Origin: Enoplolaimus lenunculus
Lineage: Eukaryota > Nematoda > Enoplea > Enoplida > Thoracostomopsidae
Assembly (NCBI GenBank): GCA_030248215.1
Contig: JASANG010000261.1
Location: 1 to 64,000, forward strand
Direction of reading: 5' to 3'
Length of the DNA: 64,000 nt
Shown here: positions 61,780-64,000 of the stretch, one piece after another
Layout of the letters: each line of letters opens with the position of its first letter
How positions within the stretch are numbered: the first letter of the stretch is position 1
The notes under the pieces: generated by a model
What the model saw: the letters and a program-made list of their open reading frames with translations, nothing else
What the model was told of the DNA's origin: nothing
Database searches by the model: none
Position numbers and translations under genes: made by a program

Positions 61780-63986
61780 TCAAACCAAATCAGCCGCCTG
61801 TCTCAAAATCGCTGCGTATATTTTGTTGCGCGTGGCCACAAACAGCACATCATCTGTCGCAACTAACCCCAATGTTTCTTCGTTTGCATCTTCCAACGAA
61901 ATGACTTGTTGCTTCGCAATGTTCGCTACCCGGCGCCCGGTTTTTCTATTTCTCAACTCCCCATTATTATAGGCTTGCGGCCTCCAATAAACATAAATAT
62001 GCTTATAAACATCACCAATAGCCACATACGAGCATGACGGTGAGCAAACACTGTATTTACGTTGTTGTTTTGATGCTTGAACAAATCCGAATGCGTGGAA
62101 TGTAGCGCTATGAGTTAAGGAAAATTCTGGCACGATAGGCTCGCTACATTTTTCTTTGCCAACCGAAGGCTGGGACATTCCAAGCGACCACAATATGCCA
62201 TCAACATCATGTCGTGTACAAATTTGATGCGTATAACATGGGATAGATTTGTTGGAAGGCATTGCCACGGTTGAAAACAAAAATTGGTGCGTACTCAAAT
62301 CGACCTAAAACATCATTAGCCAAAACATTTTCAGTTAACAAAGTTTTTTTAAGCACGAAAATACAATTATTTTTCATGCGCTAAGCATGGATTAATTTGT
62401 TTACTGCCAAATAGTAGAACACAATATTCAATATTGAATGGTTCTTCACGAGCAAAAGTACTATACATCGTTTTGATCCCGTTAGTTTCCATGCTACACC
62501 CTGCTCAGAAGAATGGCTAACGCTAATTCAAAATGTATGTAGTTTGCCTACAAATGAATACATCCCTCACGAAGTACGTATTTCGAAGGATAATTCTTTA
62601 AAGCCTCGCATCATCCTGTGTTATTACTTTTAGCGGTGACACACACCACTACCGATATGTATCGGTTATGGGTGGGGCACGTATTACTGCCCCTGATTGC
62701 AACACGTACCTGAGCTACATTTTCATGTGTTTCCCCGTCAATCCAAGTTAAATAAAACGCGTCTGAAGTTGCAGCATCACAATCTTCTACATCGCCCGCA
62801 TTATACAATTCACTGCCAGTCTGTAAAACAACGATAATAATTGCCTCGTTAAATTTTAAAGATAGAGGGCGATGACCACGTACTTACATAGCTTAACATA
62901 TTTTACACTGCATACTATCAAAATGCTACAGTTTAACATTTATATAACATTAAAAATCATCCCTCTGACTAAACTTTAATATGTAACAAACAAAATAATT
63001 ACAAGATTTTTCATATTGAGCAAGTTAATATGAAACGAAAGCAGATATTCAAAACTTTAAATTAACAATGCAAGTCCTTACCTTCGACCCATTTTCATTT
63101 GAGTTTTTCTCCGCAAATCTTTGTCGAACTTCTTCTAAAATCGCAGTATCAGGAATAAATTCGCCTCTTTCATCACCAGTAACAAATTCAATCCAACTTT
63201 CAACGGGTTCTTCTGTTGTAGTAGATCGAGAGAGAGTAACTTCCAGTCTGAAATACCGTTCACAATATCATTATAAATTAAACAAAAGCATAATGTGTAA
63301 GATTCTGATATTTTATTTGCTTACTAAATACTTAAACATGATACTTTCGTAGGGTTTCGGAAATACAGTAAATAAAGCATGCGGTAAGTTGTCCTGCTCA
63401 CAAGCAACAACCACTTACAAGTGCCAGTAATACAAAAAACTTTCCTTCTGTTTTGTCGTTTACGAAATATTCAACATTACATTCAAAATGTAAACAAAGT
63501 TAAGCCCTTTTAAAATATTAACAGCCACAACTCTTTTTGCATGCCTTAGCAATGAACAGTGTTATAAAACGGTGTCTATTCAGACAACCAATTCGGGTAG
63601 AACCTTTTTTATAACTTTTGCTTCGTTGTCACCGGATTTCAGTAAGGTTTAAAATAGGTGACAAAACACATCGTATACGAAATTTTTCCGCTTTCAAAAT
63701 TCCAACTACGCTAACAGACATTCGGTAACAGCAAAACTGAGATTCCACGCTATTTACCTATTGTCCATAATGGTCCATACACTGTCGTCTGGACTAACGC
63801 GTCCCCCAAGTTTTCCGTCAATCAAAACTTGGTAATCTTCTGAATCAGCAGATTTTACTTCGATGCGAATTGAGTCCGTGGTCAGAGTGTACAGGATATC
63901 TGATTTGGCAATACCATCTCGTGGAAGCGAAAAAATAGCATGCACCGTATTGTCATCACGCGACTTGCCCCAAGTGTATTCCTTTC
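61780..63986 (-). CDS. NUDCD1: NudC domain-containing protein 1, 3' four exons; 5' end beyond the window
   Basis: Visible exons in gene order: 63986-63758, 63247-63082, 62820-62710 and 62304-61780, all GT-AG and in frame, coding for about 343 C-terminal residues. The first two carry the CS/p23-like NudC domain (KEYTWGKSRDDNTVHAIFSL, IRIEVKSADSEDYQVLIDGK, SVWTIMDNRLEVTLSR, SWIEFVTGDERGEF). The last exon encodes the family C-terminal region: HQICTRHDVDGILWSL, FHAFGFVQASKQQRKYSVC, NRKTGRRVANIAKQQVISLE. These follow human NUDCD1 closely (LRHDVDALLW, LGYVQASKRDKKFFAC, NRKEGRQVGQVAKQQVASLE). The human protein is 583 aa, so about 240 N-terminal residues should lie to the right. Relatives act with Hsp90 and cytoplasmic dynein; human NUDCD1 is also known as tumour antigen CML66. 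A GT-AG acceptor ends the visible part at 63986, so the truncation is due to the window only. Confidence 0.95.
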
Positions 63987-64000
63987 CTAAAACATAACAA

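Noticed and set aside
44506-63986. Four minus-strand genes in a row as a nematode operon
   Set aside because: Intergenic gaps are about 2-3 kb and filled with transposons, far longer than the roughly 100-base spacing typical of nematode operons.
1-64000. CRISPR arrays, toxin systems or prokaryotic operons
   Set aside because: The window is eukaryotic with spliced genes. The regular repeats at 40-692 are contiguous without spacers.

Overview
The window is metazoan nuclear DNA, AT-rich and intron-rich. It holds six genes I can assign or trace by splicing, one weaker set of candidate exons, and a dense field of short non-autonomous transposons. Many of these repeats carry runs of the hexamer GCCTAA/TTAGGC. 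TTAGGC is the telomere repeat of nematodes, so the likeliest source is a nematode, but I cannot place it to genus. Introns are GT-AG, with acceptors of the form TTTTAG or TTTCAG.

Left part (1 to about 21.4 kb): a 26-bp satellite (about 40-692) lies beside the end of a MITE. A DBHS-family splicing/paraspeckle gene (NONO/SFPQ type, 11 exons, 568 aa) occupies 3527-12312 on the + strand. Then come candidate exons of an unrecognised gene (13092-17041) among palindromic MITEs, and a four-exon gene for a basic, low-complexity, probably nuclear protein (18170-21339, +).

Middle (21.4-44.5 kb): 21340-29404 is a repeat-rich gap with no supported gene. An amphiphysin/BIN1 gene (N-BAR plus SH3, 14 exons, 528 aa) runs from 29405 to 41368 on the + strand. 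It converges on minus-strand deoxyhypusine synthase (44506-45615), which is a single uninterrupted exon.

Right part (45.6-64 kb, all genes minus): tRNA-dihydrouridine synthase 3 (DUS3L, 9 exons, 687 aa, 48401-54253), ribonuclease kappa / V-ATPase subunit f (57300 to about 59347, start exon unresolved), and the 3' four exons of NUDCD1 (61780-63986), whose 5' part lies beyond the right edge. Gaps of kilobases argue against an operon. The genes are unrelated housekeeping functions: RNA binding, membrane curvature, eIF5A hypusination, tRNA modification, vacuolar proton pump and a CS-domain co-chaperone-like protein.

Most of the non-coding sequence I could classify is MITE: (1) hAT-type elements with CAGGGTGCAACCGG-like ends and 8-bp target duplications; (2) two families with telomere-like interiors; (3) palindromic CACTGCAAAAAA elements; (4) GCGCTATACTT elements; (5) TACTGTAGTGACCCGAATAA elements; and a few tRNA-headed SINE-like copies. 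No transposase, retroviral or CRISPR-like sequence was recognised.
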